Source: RYN-428 sp035695715
Lineage (GTDB): Bacteria > Planctomycetota > Phycisphaerae > Tepidisphaerales > Tepidisphaeraceae
Direction of reading: 5' to 3'
Assembly: GCA_035695715.1 (NCBI GenBank)
Contig: DASRRM010000126.1
Span: 1-6,916, forward strand
Length of the DNA: 6,916 bases
The notes below the pieces were generated by a model. That model was given only the letters and a program-made list of their open reading frames with translations. It did not search any database and was not told the DNA's origin. Below, piece by piece: positions 1-6,386 of the stretch. Every line of letters begins with the position of its first letter. Position 1 is the first letter of the stretch. The position numbers and the translations under genes are program-made.

Positions 1-7
1 CCTAAAT

Positions 8-70
8 CCGGGGCGGCGCGGCGACAGAGCTGTTTTCAAGATGAAGCGTTACGCGCGCCGCTTGCCCCGG
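8..70. repeat. Bulged GC-rich inverted repeat downstream of the glycosyltransferase
   Basis: CCGGGGC (8-14) pairs with GCCCCGG (64-70), and GGCGCG (15-20) pairs with CGCGCC (54-59). This leaves a 4-base bulge (60-63) and a 33-base loop. It lies 3' of the glycosyltransferase and could contribute to transcription termination, but there is no T-run and the loop is long. GC-rich DNA yields such pairings by chance. Positions 1-138 otherwise show no gene. Confidence 0.25.
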
Positions 71-138
71 CGTGGAGGCATTCTCCGCAAAAACCGCTCA
101 GGTTGAGGATTTAATAATTGAATGGCCCATTCGCGAAT

Positions 139-1266
139 TCAAACATATCCCAACGCCAATTTCGCCACATCAAACGCCGCCCTTGGCTTTCCCAATTTTT
201 TCGCGTTGGCTTTTACTGCCGCCAGGCGCTTGGGGTCATCCAGTAACTGCGAGAGTTTCATCGCCAGCGTGCCTTCGTTGTTGATCTTGATCGCCGCGCC
301 GTTTTCCAGCAGGAAATCGCTGTTGCGGCTTTCCTGGCCGGGAATGGGGTTGACGATCGCCATGGCGGCTCCCTTTGCCAGCACTTCTGATGTCGTCAGG
401 CCGCCGGGCTTGGAGAGGACGATGTCGGCCACGCTCATCAGCTCGTCAATCTGGTCGGTGAAGCCGAGAATCTTAGTGCGATGCTGGGCGGGGATTTTGA
501 CGGCTTCGAGTTGCTGCTTGGCCTTGGCGTTGCGCCCGGTGACGACGACCACCTCGAGCGGGTTTTTGATCGACAGCACGCCGCGATAAAGCTGCTCGAT
601 CGGGCCGACGCCAAATCCCCCGGCGACTTGCAAAATAATCGGCCGGTCGCCGGCGAGGCCCTGGTTTTTCAGGCAGGTTTTGCGGTCTTTTTCCTCGCTG
701 AAAATCGGATGAATGGGAATGCCGGTGACGGTGACCGTGTCGGCGGGAATGCCCCAATGCGCCAGGTAGGCGGCCCCTTCGCTTGTAGCCGTGGTGTAGC
801 GGTCGCATGGCTGATTTACCCACAGGCGATGGGTTTCAAAATCGGTGGTGACGGTGAGATGGGGGACGGTTAGTTTTCCATCCCGCCGAAGGCTGGCGAT
901 GATCTCGGCGGGAAGGAAATGGGTGTTGACGATGACATCCCAGTGCTCTTCGGTGAGAAGTTTGGTGAGCTTGCGGAGATTGAGTTTTTCAACGACCAGC
1001 CGCAGGCGATCGCGCTTGGAGCGCGGCCCGCGTGGCTTGTCGAGCAGGTCGTAAAAGTAGCCCAGGACGTGCGGGGCCTTGTTGACGAGGTCGAAATACG
1101 CCTCGCCGTAAAGTTTGCGGAAGGGGGCGTTGGTGAGGGTGAGGAGATCGATGTTGCGAATCTCGGCCTCCGGCGCGATTTGGCGCAGGGCCAGCTCGAC
1201 GGCCTGGGCGGCGCGCATGTGGCCGGCCCCGACGGAGGCGGAAATAACGAGAATGCGTGCTGCCAT
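139..1266 (-). CDS. MGDG synthase/UgtP-like glycosyltransferase (GT28-type, GT-B fold)
   Basis: With the start chosen here the protein is 375 residues. It resembles processive diacylglycerol glucosyltransferases (UgtP/YpfP) and plant-type MGDG synthases, which transfer a sugar from a UDP-sugar to diacylglycerol at the cytoplasmic membrane face. Visible in order are the N-terminal SVGAGH loop (11-16), VNTHFLPAE (113-121), the acceptor-side TDFETHRLW (141-149), VTGIPIHPIF (180-189), the Gly-rich start of the C-terminal lobe QVAGGFGVGP (213-222), and the donor-binding SKPGGLTTSE (285-294) and IPGQES (308-313). No signal peptide or transmembrane segment is seen, which fits a peripheral membrane enzyme. 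The ATG at 1266 is preferred because GAGGG lies 6 bases upstream and MAARILVISASVGAGH matches the usual family N-terminus. A TTG at 1332 in the same frame would add 22 atypical residues. A gap of about 360 bases separates it from the HAD gene, suggesting its own promoter. Sugar donor and acceptor are not predictable; MurG is less likely given the SVGAGH and TDxxxHxxW motifs. Confidence 0.88.
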   Translation of the reverse strand: MAARILVISASVGAGHMRAAQAVELALRQIAPEAEIRNIDLLTLTNAPFRKLYGEAYFDLVNKAPHVLGYFYDLLDKPRGPRSKRDRLRLVVEKLNLRKLTKLLTEEHWDVIVNTHFLPAEIIASLRRDGKLTVPHLTVTTDFETHRLWVNQPCDRYTTATSEGAAYLAHWGIPADTVTVTGIPIHPIFSEEKDRKTCLKNQGLAGDRPIILQVAGGFGVGPIEQLYRGVLSIKNPLEVVVVTGRNAKAKQQLEAVKIPAQHRTKILGFTDQIDELMSVADIVLSKPGGLTTSEVLAKGAAMAIVNPIPGQESRNSDFLLENGAAIKINNEGTLAMKLSQLLDDPKRLAAVKANAKKLGKPRAAFDVAKLALGYV

Positions 1267-1272
1267 GAAGAG

Positions 1273-1277
1273 CCCTC
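1273..1277 (-). promoter_or_regulatory. Shine-Dalgarno deciding the glycosyltransferase start
   Basis: The minus-strand sequence GAGGG sits 6 bases (CTCTTC) before the ATG at 1266. The in-frame upstream TTG at 1332 lacks a comparable site, so the shorter reading is preferred. Confidence 0.65.
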
Positions 1278-1301
1278 GAAAAGTGAAGCGGGAAGATGCC
1301 G

Positions 1302-1361
1302 GTAGAAGAGAGAGGCGGCGGGGAAATGTCAAGATGTGCCCGACGTGTAATTGGCAGTATA
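1302..1361 (-). promoter_or_regulatory. Weak promoter-like hexamers upstream of the glycosyltransferase
   Basis: On the minus strand there is a perfect TTGACA at 1332-1327, but the best following -10-like hexamer is only TTCTAC at 1307-1302 with a long 19-base spacer. Separately, TATACT at 1361-1356 is a good -10 match without a recognisable -35 at 16-18 bases. Either could drive the glycosyltransferase; neither is a complete sigma-70 promoter. The TTGACA also overlaps the alternative TTG start codon, which would be excluded from a transcript starting downstream of it. This is a guess based on position. Confidence 0.2.
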
Positions 1362-1545
1362 ACTGAGGAATGGCCGCTCATGACTGGACGCGAGGGACTA
1401 CGGTTGTGGCGGATGTGCAGTTGCTTAATGCTGAGGTACCCCGAAGAGCCGGGTTCTCCGCGCGTGCGATCCGGATCTTCGGAGTACCTCAGAACCGGCG
1501 TCTTCAAGACATGCGATCGTGAGGGCGCTTATGGCTGTAATTGGC
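1346..1545 (+). repeat. 10-base direct repeat flanking the intergenic palindrome
   Basis: TGTAATTGGC occurs at 1346-1355 and again at 1536-1545, with the palindrome roughly in the middle of the 180 bases between them. This could be a target-site duplication left by insertion of a small non-autonomous element, or chance: a 10-mer match within a few hundred bases is uncommon but not rare enough to be decisive. Confidence 0.3.
1431..1492. repeat. Near-perfect inverted repeat, REP-like palindrome
   Basis: The two 22-base arms at 1431-1452 and 1471-1492 match as reverse complements at 20 of 22 positions, separated by an 18-base loop (1453-1470). The outer ends are CTGAGGTAC and GTACCTCAG. As minus-strand RNA one of the two mismatches becomes a G-U pair, so the hairpin is slightly stronger in the sense of the flanking genes. 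No T-run follows on either strand, so a classical intrinsic terminator is not supported. It may still limit read-through from the HAD gene into the glycosyltransferase. A dispersed REP-type element is the best guess. Confidence 0.85.
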
Positions 1546-1587
1546 GATGGAGATCAACGAATCCAAGGTCATGCCGAATGCCGATCG

Positions 1588-1622
1588 ACTGACCACTGAC
1601 CACGAACAACTGACAACTGCAA
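1588..1622 (-). repeat. Five-unit heptamer tandem repeat behind the HAD stop codon
   Basis: On the plus strand the units are ACTGACC, ACTGACC, ACGAACA, ACTGACA and ACTGCAA, an exact period of 7 with no indels. Units 1 and 2 are identical, unit 4 differs from them by one base, and units 3 and 5 are degenerate. On the coding strand the consensus reads (G/T)GTCAGT. The array begins two bases after the HAD stop codon. It resembles the short tandem heptamer repeats known between genes in cyanobacteria and some other bacteria; it has no known function and is not a coding or terminator sequence. Confidence 0.8.
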
Positions 1623-1624
1623 GA

Positions 1625-2431
1625 TTATATCATCCCAAACCGCTCCAGCGCCGCATGCACGCCATGGTCCTCATTCGACGGCGCGACCCAATCCGCGGCG
1701 GCTTTTACCTCGGCTCGTGCATTGTCCATCGCCACGCCTACGCCGGCGGCTTGCAGCATCGGAATATCGTTGGCGGCGTCGCCGATGGCCATCACGTTTT
1801 CCATCGAGATGCCGTAATGCGTTGACAGTTCCGCCAGCGCCACGCCCTTGTTCACCCGGCAATGCACCACTTCGATCAAATCCGCATCGCTGTGAAAGGC
1901 GGCCACCGCCGGGTCGGCATCAACCATCGGCTTTAGGGCGCGCATTACTTCGACACTGCCGAGCAGCATGAACTTGGTGATCGGCTGATTGCAGAATTCC
2001 TCAAGCGGCGCGATGACATCGGGCTTGAACAGCCGGCCAGTCTGCGTGGTGTAGGTCTGATCTTCGCGATCGGTGTACCAGCGATCGAGAATCTCGCAGG
2101 TGATGAGCACCTGCGGAAACCGTGATCGTGCCGCCAGCGCCAATTCGAGAACCCTGGCACCCTGCATCGGCGTATGGCGAACCGCACGCCGCCCCGGCTC
2201 ATCCCAAATCAGCGCGCCGTTGTAGTTAATCTGCCAGGTATCCAGTTCAAGGCATTGATAAAACGGCCGCACGCTTCGCGGCGGGCGCGCCGATGCGATC
2301 ACCACCTTGACCCCCCGCCGCCGCACGCCGATTAGCGACTCGGCGGCTTTGGGGCAGACGCGCTTGGCCGAGTCGAGCAGCGTGCCGTCGAGGTCGATCG
2401 CGATCAGTTTGATGGGGTGTTCTATTTTCAC
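1625..2431 (-). CDS. Cof-type HAD-IIB family phosphatase
   Basis: This 268-residue haloacid-dehalogenase-superfamily hydrolase is of the Cof/YidA-like class, cytoplasmic Mg-dependent phosphatases acting on small phosphorylated metabolites such as sugar phosphates or nucleotides. Motif I is DLDGT (13-17, nucleophile Asp13 and acid/base Asp15), motif II lies in VVIASARP (Ser47), motif III is Lys195 in VNKG, and motif IV is GDAAND (217-222, metal-binding Asp218 and Asp222). The roughly 140-residue span between motifs II and III fits a C2 cap, and total length is normal for the family. All catalytic residues are present, but the substrate cannot be read from sequence. The start is GTG at 2431, 7 bases after the addA TGA; no good Shine-Dalgarno precedes it, so translation probably depends on reinitiation or coupling from addA. 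It is the last gene of the addB-addA operon. No repair role for this family is established, so its placement may be simple co-transcription. The stop TAA is followed two bases later by a heptamer repeat array. Confidence 0.92.
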   Translation of the reverse strand: MKIEHPIKLIAIDLDGTLLDSAKRVCPKAAESLIGVRRRGVKVVIASARPPRSVRPFYQCLELDTWQINYNGALIWDEPGRRAVRHTPMQGARVLELALAARSRFPQVLITCEILDRWYTDREDQTYTTQTGRLFKPDVIAPLEEFCNQPITKFMLLGSVEVMRALKPMVDADPAVAAFHSDADLIEVVHCRVNKGVALAELSTHYGISMENVMAIGDAANDIPMLQAAGVGVAMDNARAEVKAAADWVAPSNEDHGVHAALERFGMI

Positions 2432-2438
2432 TGGCTTA

Positions 2439-5400
2439 TCACGAATCGCCGAATAGCGAAGTGGGGAATTTCGCCTCGATTTTAGTCTTTTCCGCCCGGC
2501 GGACTTTCACGCTGACACTCACTTGCGGCGGCGCTGTTTCGGCTGTCGCCATCGCTGCCAATTCCGGGCCTCCGTGCAGTGGAAACATCACGCGAGGCGA
2601 AAGAAACGCGAGATAGGTCCGATCGATTTTGATTCCCGTGATAAGCTGCAGCGCATCGCGATAAGCCTCCAGTTGCGGCCGATAAGCTGCCGCCCGCACG
2701 GGGAGGTGTTCGGGCGAAACGTTGTCTGTCTTGTAGTCCAGCAAGGCAGCGGACTTTTCGCCGAGGATCAGCACGTCAATCCGCCCACGGACCATCACGC
2801 GATCGAGGGCATCCCCATCTGCCGCGGTGTCGCATGGGCGGGCAAAATTCACCGGCAATTCCCGGCGAACCATCGCCGGCGGCTGGCGAAGCAGCGCCCC
2901 CGTAACCGGGTGCGACATCAGCCATTCAATCGCCCCCGCATCCACCGCACTTGCCTCGGCTTCACTTAACACACCCCGCGCCAGCAAGGCGTCAATCTGC
3001 CGGCGGATGTCGTTCAGATCGCATTTCGACTGGAAATCGAGGTATTGCAAGACAAGATGCGTTGCCGTGCCGCGATCGGTGGCCGAGAGCGTCATCTTCT
3101 CGAGGAAATTCGGAAGCGCGGGAAGTGCCGGCACAGGCGCGGCCGGCGTCTGCCGCGAATCAACCGTGGCAAGCGGCCCATGTGCGCCGGCGGTGACGGA
3201 CTGCGCCGCGCGCATCTGGCTGAACGCCTGGTGCGGATATTCGAAAGACATCCGGTCGATCACGCCCTGTGCAACCGCGCCCGGCGGCGCGGGATCGGCC
3301 AGCGGAATCAGCCGGGCCATTTGCGCCTGCGTCGCCGTGATAACCGGCCGCGAAAGACCGGGCGCTTTCCATGTCGCTACCTCCTGCGGCTTGTGAAATG
3401 TCACGTGCAAGGCCGGCCGCTCGCTGCGCGTCATTACCTCAATCGGGCCAAGCCAATCGAGCATCGTCTCGGCGCGCAGAATCGCATCGGCCGGCATAAC
3501 CCCCTCATGATTTTCCCAGCGTGATCCCCACTTTTCCGCGGTCTTCAGCTTCGTCGTGCCGATCAGGATGACGTGTTCCCTGGCCCGCGTCATGGCGACA
3601 TAGAGCACCCGCAATTCCTCGGCCAGCGACTGCTGGCGAAGCCGGTTTCCAACCACCACCGACGCGAGCGACGGATATCGGCAGCGCTTTTGCTCGTCAA
3701 CCACCACCATCCCCAGCCCCGCCTGCCGATCAGCAAGAATGGGTCCCTGGCAGCTTTGCATATTGATGCGCTTTCCCAGGTCCGGCACGAAAACGATCGG
3801 AAACTCCAAACCCTTGGCCGCATGGATGCTCATGATGCGGACAACGTTCTCGCCTTCGTTGGCTGTCGAAGGTTGGCCCAGGTCTGATTCATCCTGAAGC
3901 TGCTCCAGAAAGCGCATAAAGCGCGATAAGCCCCGGCTCTGAAATTGACCAAACTCCGCCGCCCGTTCGTGGAGAACGATCAGATTTTTGGCGCGCTGCT
4001 CCCCATTGTTCAATCCGCCGACGTAGGCAAGGTAGCCGGTCTCGTGATAGATCGACCAGATGACCTCGGCGATAGGCTGCACCTGTGCGGCATGCCGCCA
4101 GGATTCCAGCCGGGCGAAGAAAGCGCGGAGGTGCGCCGCCAGAGCGTCGGTTTTCTCGGCGGCGTAGCGCAGGGCGGCTTCGTGAAAGGGGACGCTTGGC
4201 GGAAAGGCCGTGCGAATGCGGGCCAGATTCGTCTCGGCCTCGGGCAATTCGGCCAGCGGGCTGCGCAAAATGGCGGCCAGCGGAATATCCTGCCGCTGGT
4301 TGTCGAGCAGCGCCAGCAGCGCCATCATGTCGCGAACTTCCATCGATGCGAAATAGCCGTCGTTGCTGGCGGCATAAACCGGAATGCCATGCTGGCGCAG
4401 AATGTCGGAAAACTGCTCGGCCTTGTATTGCATCGAGCGCAGAAGAATCACAATGTCGCGAAACGTGGCTTTCCGCGGCTCGAGTTTGCCGCCATTTCCC
4501 GGGTGCATCACGTGCATGGCAGCGCCGCCGGGATCCATGCCCAAAAGCCGGCGGATTTCCTTCGCCACCAGCACCGCCTCGCGCTCGGTCCGGCCCAGCT
4601 CCTCATCATCGTCATCGCAAGGCTTGGCCGCACTGTTGTTGGAATCATCCGCCTCCGGCGCATCCTCGGAGACCAGGTGCAGGTCAATCGGCGCGCCGTG
4701 GAACGATTGGCCATCATCCATTTCGGGATAATTGGTCTGGCCCACCAGCGCATGCGTCTGGTCATATTCAATATCAACCGCGTCTGCCGTCATCACCCGG
4801 GCAAAGACGCTGTTGATGGCATCGAGCAGCGGCCGGCGGCTGCGGAAATTGGCCTGCAGGTCGATCACTTCACCGTGACTGCCTTCATCGCCAAACGCCT
4901 GCTGGCGGTCGAGAAACCGCCGGGCCTCGGCCAGGCGAAAGCGATAGATGCTCTGCTTCACGTCGCCAACGCAAAACAGATTTGGCTGCTGCGCGGTTTG
5001 CCCGGGCCCGGCCATTTTTCCTGTCCTGGTATCAACCGCCGCCCCGGAAGAATCCCGCCGACGGCCGTCCCGCGTGATCTGCGTGCTGCGATTTCCCCCA
5101 GCGACGCACTCCCGGCTCACCAGCGACAAAATCGCATCCTGCACTTCATTAATGTCCTGGAATTCATCCACCAGCACATGAGCAAACCGCCGATGAAACG
5201 CCCGCGCGGCAGGCGACGGCTGATCCGATTCGGCGGCGGATTTGCACAACGCCCTCAGGGTAAATCGCTCCAGATCTGCAAAATCCAGCGCGCGAATTTG
5301 ATTTTTCGCGCGGGCATAGTCGGCCGTGAACTGCTCGACCAGCTCGAGAAATGTCTCACCATGCGGGCGCATCAGTTTCAAGCCATCGCGCCATTGCTCC

Positions 5401-6386
5401 GTCGAAAAACGCAGCACATCGCGCCAGCTTCCTTCCTTCGCCTGCTTTCTCAGCTTTTCAATCAGCGATTTGCCAAGCTCTTTATTCGGCACGCCCGTGC
5501 GAACGCTGGACAACGTTGCAAATGCCAGATCGCCACTCGCCTCGGCCAATGCGTCAATTCCCTTGTCGCGAAAAACCTTCTGCCAGTTCAGAAATTTTCG
5601 CTTCAGTTCGTCGCGCAGATATGCCGCATATTGCGGCAAACCCCATTCCCCCATCTTCGCGATCCCCTTGTCGCACTGGCTCAAAAGCGAATCGAGCCCG
5701 CGCTCGATCATGCGCGATAACTCCCGGCCCAATTCGGTTTCATGCAGCGGCAACTCGATCGCCTGCACGATCCGCCGCTGCGCGTCGGCAAGCCATTTTT
5801 CCGGGCTGACCACGCTGGTGAGCAATTCGTGAACGTGAAGCATTTGCCGCATCACGCGGTCGTCGTTGCCTTCGCCGTACCCGTCGATCAGGCGGTGAAA
5901 CCGCCCGTCTTCGTCGTTATAGCGGCGCTCGAACAGCGCGCGGGCCACTTCCCGGCGAAGAAGCTTCGCCTCCTCCGCCGCCATCACCGTGAATCCCGGG
6001 TCGATTCCCACCAGTTGAAAATGCTGCCGCAAAACGCGGGCACAAAACGCGTGCAGCGTGGAAACCTGCGCCTGCTCGACGAGTGCCAACTGCCGATCCA
6101 GCCGGTCGGACGGCTCCTTTTTCGCCCGCTCGCGCAGTGCCGCGGCCATTCGAGCGCGCATCTGATCGGCGGCCTTTTCGGTGAATGTGACCACCAGCAG
6201 ATCATCAATATCACAGGCCGGCTCAGCATCGCATACCAGATAAACGCAGCGCCGCGCCAGCACCGCAGTCTTCCCCGAGCCCGCCGCCGCCGATACCAAA
6301 AGGCTTTTTCCCGTTTGGGAAATGCCGCGCCACTGCTCGGCCGTCCACGATTCTCCCGCGGGAATTTCCGGGATATCATTTGCCAT
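2439..6386 (-). CDS. addA: AddA, ATP-dependent helicase/nuclease subunit A
   Basis: This 1315-residue UvrD/Rep-like (SF1A) 3'-5' helicase has a C-terminal PD-(D/E)XK nuclease, and with AddB it resects double-strand breaks. Visible motifs in order are: Q motif WTAEQ (14-18), Walker A AAAGSGKT (33-40), motif Ia VVTFTEKAADQM (65-76), motif II VLVDEFQD (404-411), motif III FCVGDVKQSIYRFR (471-484), motif IV ANFRSR (512-517), motif V SIHAAKGLEF (853-862) and motif VI LYVAMTRAR (928-936). The nuclease has GRID (1201-1204), LLDYKTD (1215-1221) and QLEAY (1238-1242), so both activities look intact. The linker motif FEYPHQAF...AAQSV (1048-1064) is also typical of AddA. From memory, Bacillus AddA is about 1230 residues; the extra length here includes an insertion at about 425-466, an acidic tract DDDDEE (591-596) and a Pro/Ala-rich linker (about 1078-1093). 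The ATG start has a strong Shine-Dalgarno and sits inside the end of addB. The gene ends in tandem TGA-TAA. RecB is excluded by the AddA-type linker and the AddB neighbour. Confidence 0.97.
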   Translation of the reverse strand: MANDIPEIPAGESWTAEQWRGISQTGKSLLVSAAAGSGKTAVLARRCVYLVCDAEPACDIDDLLVVTFTEKAADQMRARMAAALRERAKKEPSDRLDRQLALVEQAQVSTLHAFCARVLRQHFQLVGIDPGFTVMAAEEAKLLRREVARALFERRYNDEDGRFHRLIDGYGEGNDDRVMRQMLHVHELLTSVVSPEKWLADAQRRIVQAIELPLHETELGRELSRMIERGLDSLLSQCDKGIAKMGEWGLPQYAAYLRDELKRKFLNWQKVFRDKGIDALAEASGDLAFATLSSVRTGVPNKELGKSLIEKLRKQAKEGSWRDVLRFSTEQWRDGLKLMRPHGETFLELVEQFTADYARAKNQIRALDFADLERFTLRALCKSAAESDQPSPAARAFHRRFAHVLVDEFQDINEVQDAILSLVSRECVAGGNRSTQITRDGRRRDSSGAAVDTRTGKMAGPGQTAQQPNLFCVGDVKQSIYRFRLAEARRFLDRQQAFGDEGSHGEVIDLQANFRSRRPLLDAINSVFARVMTADAVDIEYDQTHALVGQTNYPEMDDGQSFHGAPIDLHLVSEDAPEADDSNNSAAKPCDDDDEELGRTEREAVLVAKEIRRLLGMDPGGAAMHVMHPGNGGKLEPRKATFRDIVILLRSMQYKAEQFSDILRQHGIPVYAASNDGYFASMEVRDMMALLALLDNQRQDIPLAAILRSPLAELPEAETNLARIRTAFPPSVPFHEAALRYAAEKTDALAAHLRAFFARLESWRHAAQVQPIAEVIWSIYHETGYLAYVGGLNNGEQRAKNLIVLHERAAEFGQFQSRGLSRFMRFLEQLQDESDLGQPSTANEGENVVRIMSIHAAKGLEFPIVFVPDLGKRINMQSCQGPILADRQAGLGMVVVDEQKRCRYPSLASVVVGNRLRQQSLAEELRVLYVAMTRAREHVILIGTTKLKTAEKWGSRWENHEGVMPADAILRAETMLDWLGPIEVMTRSERPALHVTFHKPQEVATWKAPGLSRPVITATQAQMARLIPLADPAPPGAVAQGVIDRMSFEYPHQAFSQMRAAQSVTAGAHGPLATVDSRQTPAAPVPALPALPNFLEKMTLSATDRGTATHLVLQYLDFQSKCDLNDIRRQIDALLARGVLSEAEASAVDAGAIEWLMSHPVTGALLRQPPAMVRRELPVNFARPCDTAADGDALDRVMVRGRIDVLILGEKSAALLDYKTDNVSPEHLPVRAAAYRPQLEAYRDALQLITGIKIDRTYLAFLSPRVMFPLHGGPELAAMATAETAPPQVSVSVKVRRAEKTKIEAKFPTSLFGDS

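Larger units (their letters stand above)
1267..1624. other. Intergenic region between HAD and glycosyltransferase genes
   Basis: These 358 bases separate two minus-strand genes. No credible coding sequence was found on either strand: the open frames present show no family resemblance and run through the palindrome. The content is the heptamer array at the HAD end, the flanked inverted repeat in the middle, and the leader with promoter-like hexamers and Shine-Dalgarno at the glycosyltransferase end. No tRNA or recognised riboswitch was seen. Confidence 0.7.

Noticed and set aside
41..106. 21-codon basic ORF on the plus strand (ATG at 41, TGA at 104-106)
   Set aside because: It is too short, has no clear Shine-Dalgarno and lies within a GC-rich inverted repeat; Arg-rich composition is expected by chance.
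129..138. Perfect 10-base palindrome ATTCGCGAAT next to the glycosyltransferase stop
   Set aside because: It is short, isolated and lacks a T-run; too weak to call an operator or terminator.
1267..1332. 22-residue N-terminal extension of the glycosyltransferase from a TTG at 1332
   Set aside because: The ATG at 1266 has a well-spaced GAGGG and gives the usual family N-terminus; the extension has no family resemblance.
989..1507. Minus-strand frame of 172 codons overlapping the glycosyltransferase start
   Set aside because: It is out of frame with the motif-bearing gene, runs through the palindrome, and encodes Arg/Pro/Ser-rich sequence typical of a shadow frame.
5060..5069. Palindrome GACGGCCGTC inside the AddA insertion
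   Set aside because: Pairing does not extend beyond 10 bases and such GC palindromes are common here; it does not by itself show a mobile repeat.
3945..5720. Open frame of 591 codons on the plus strand
   Set aside because: It is entirely antisense to addA, which has every family motif in its frame. Its translation shows no recognisable domain, and long stop-free antisense frames are expected in GC-rich genes.
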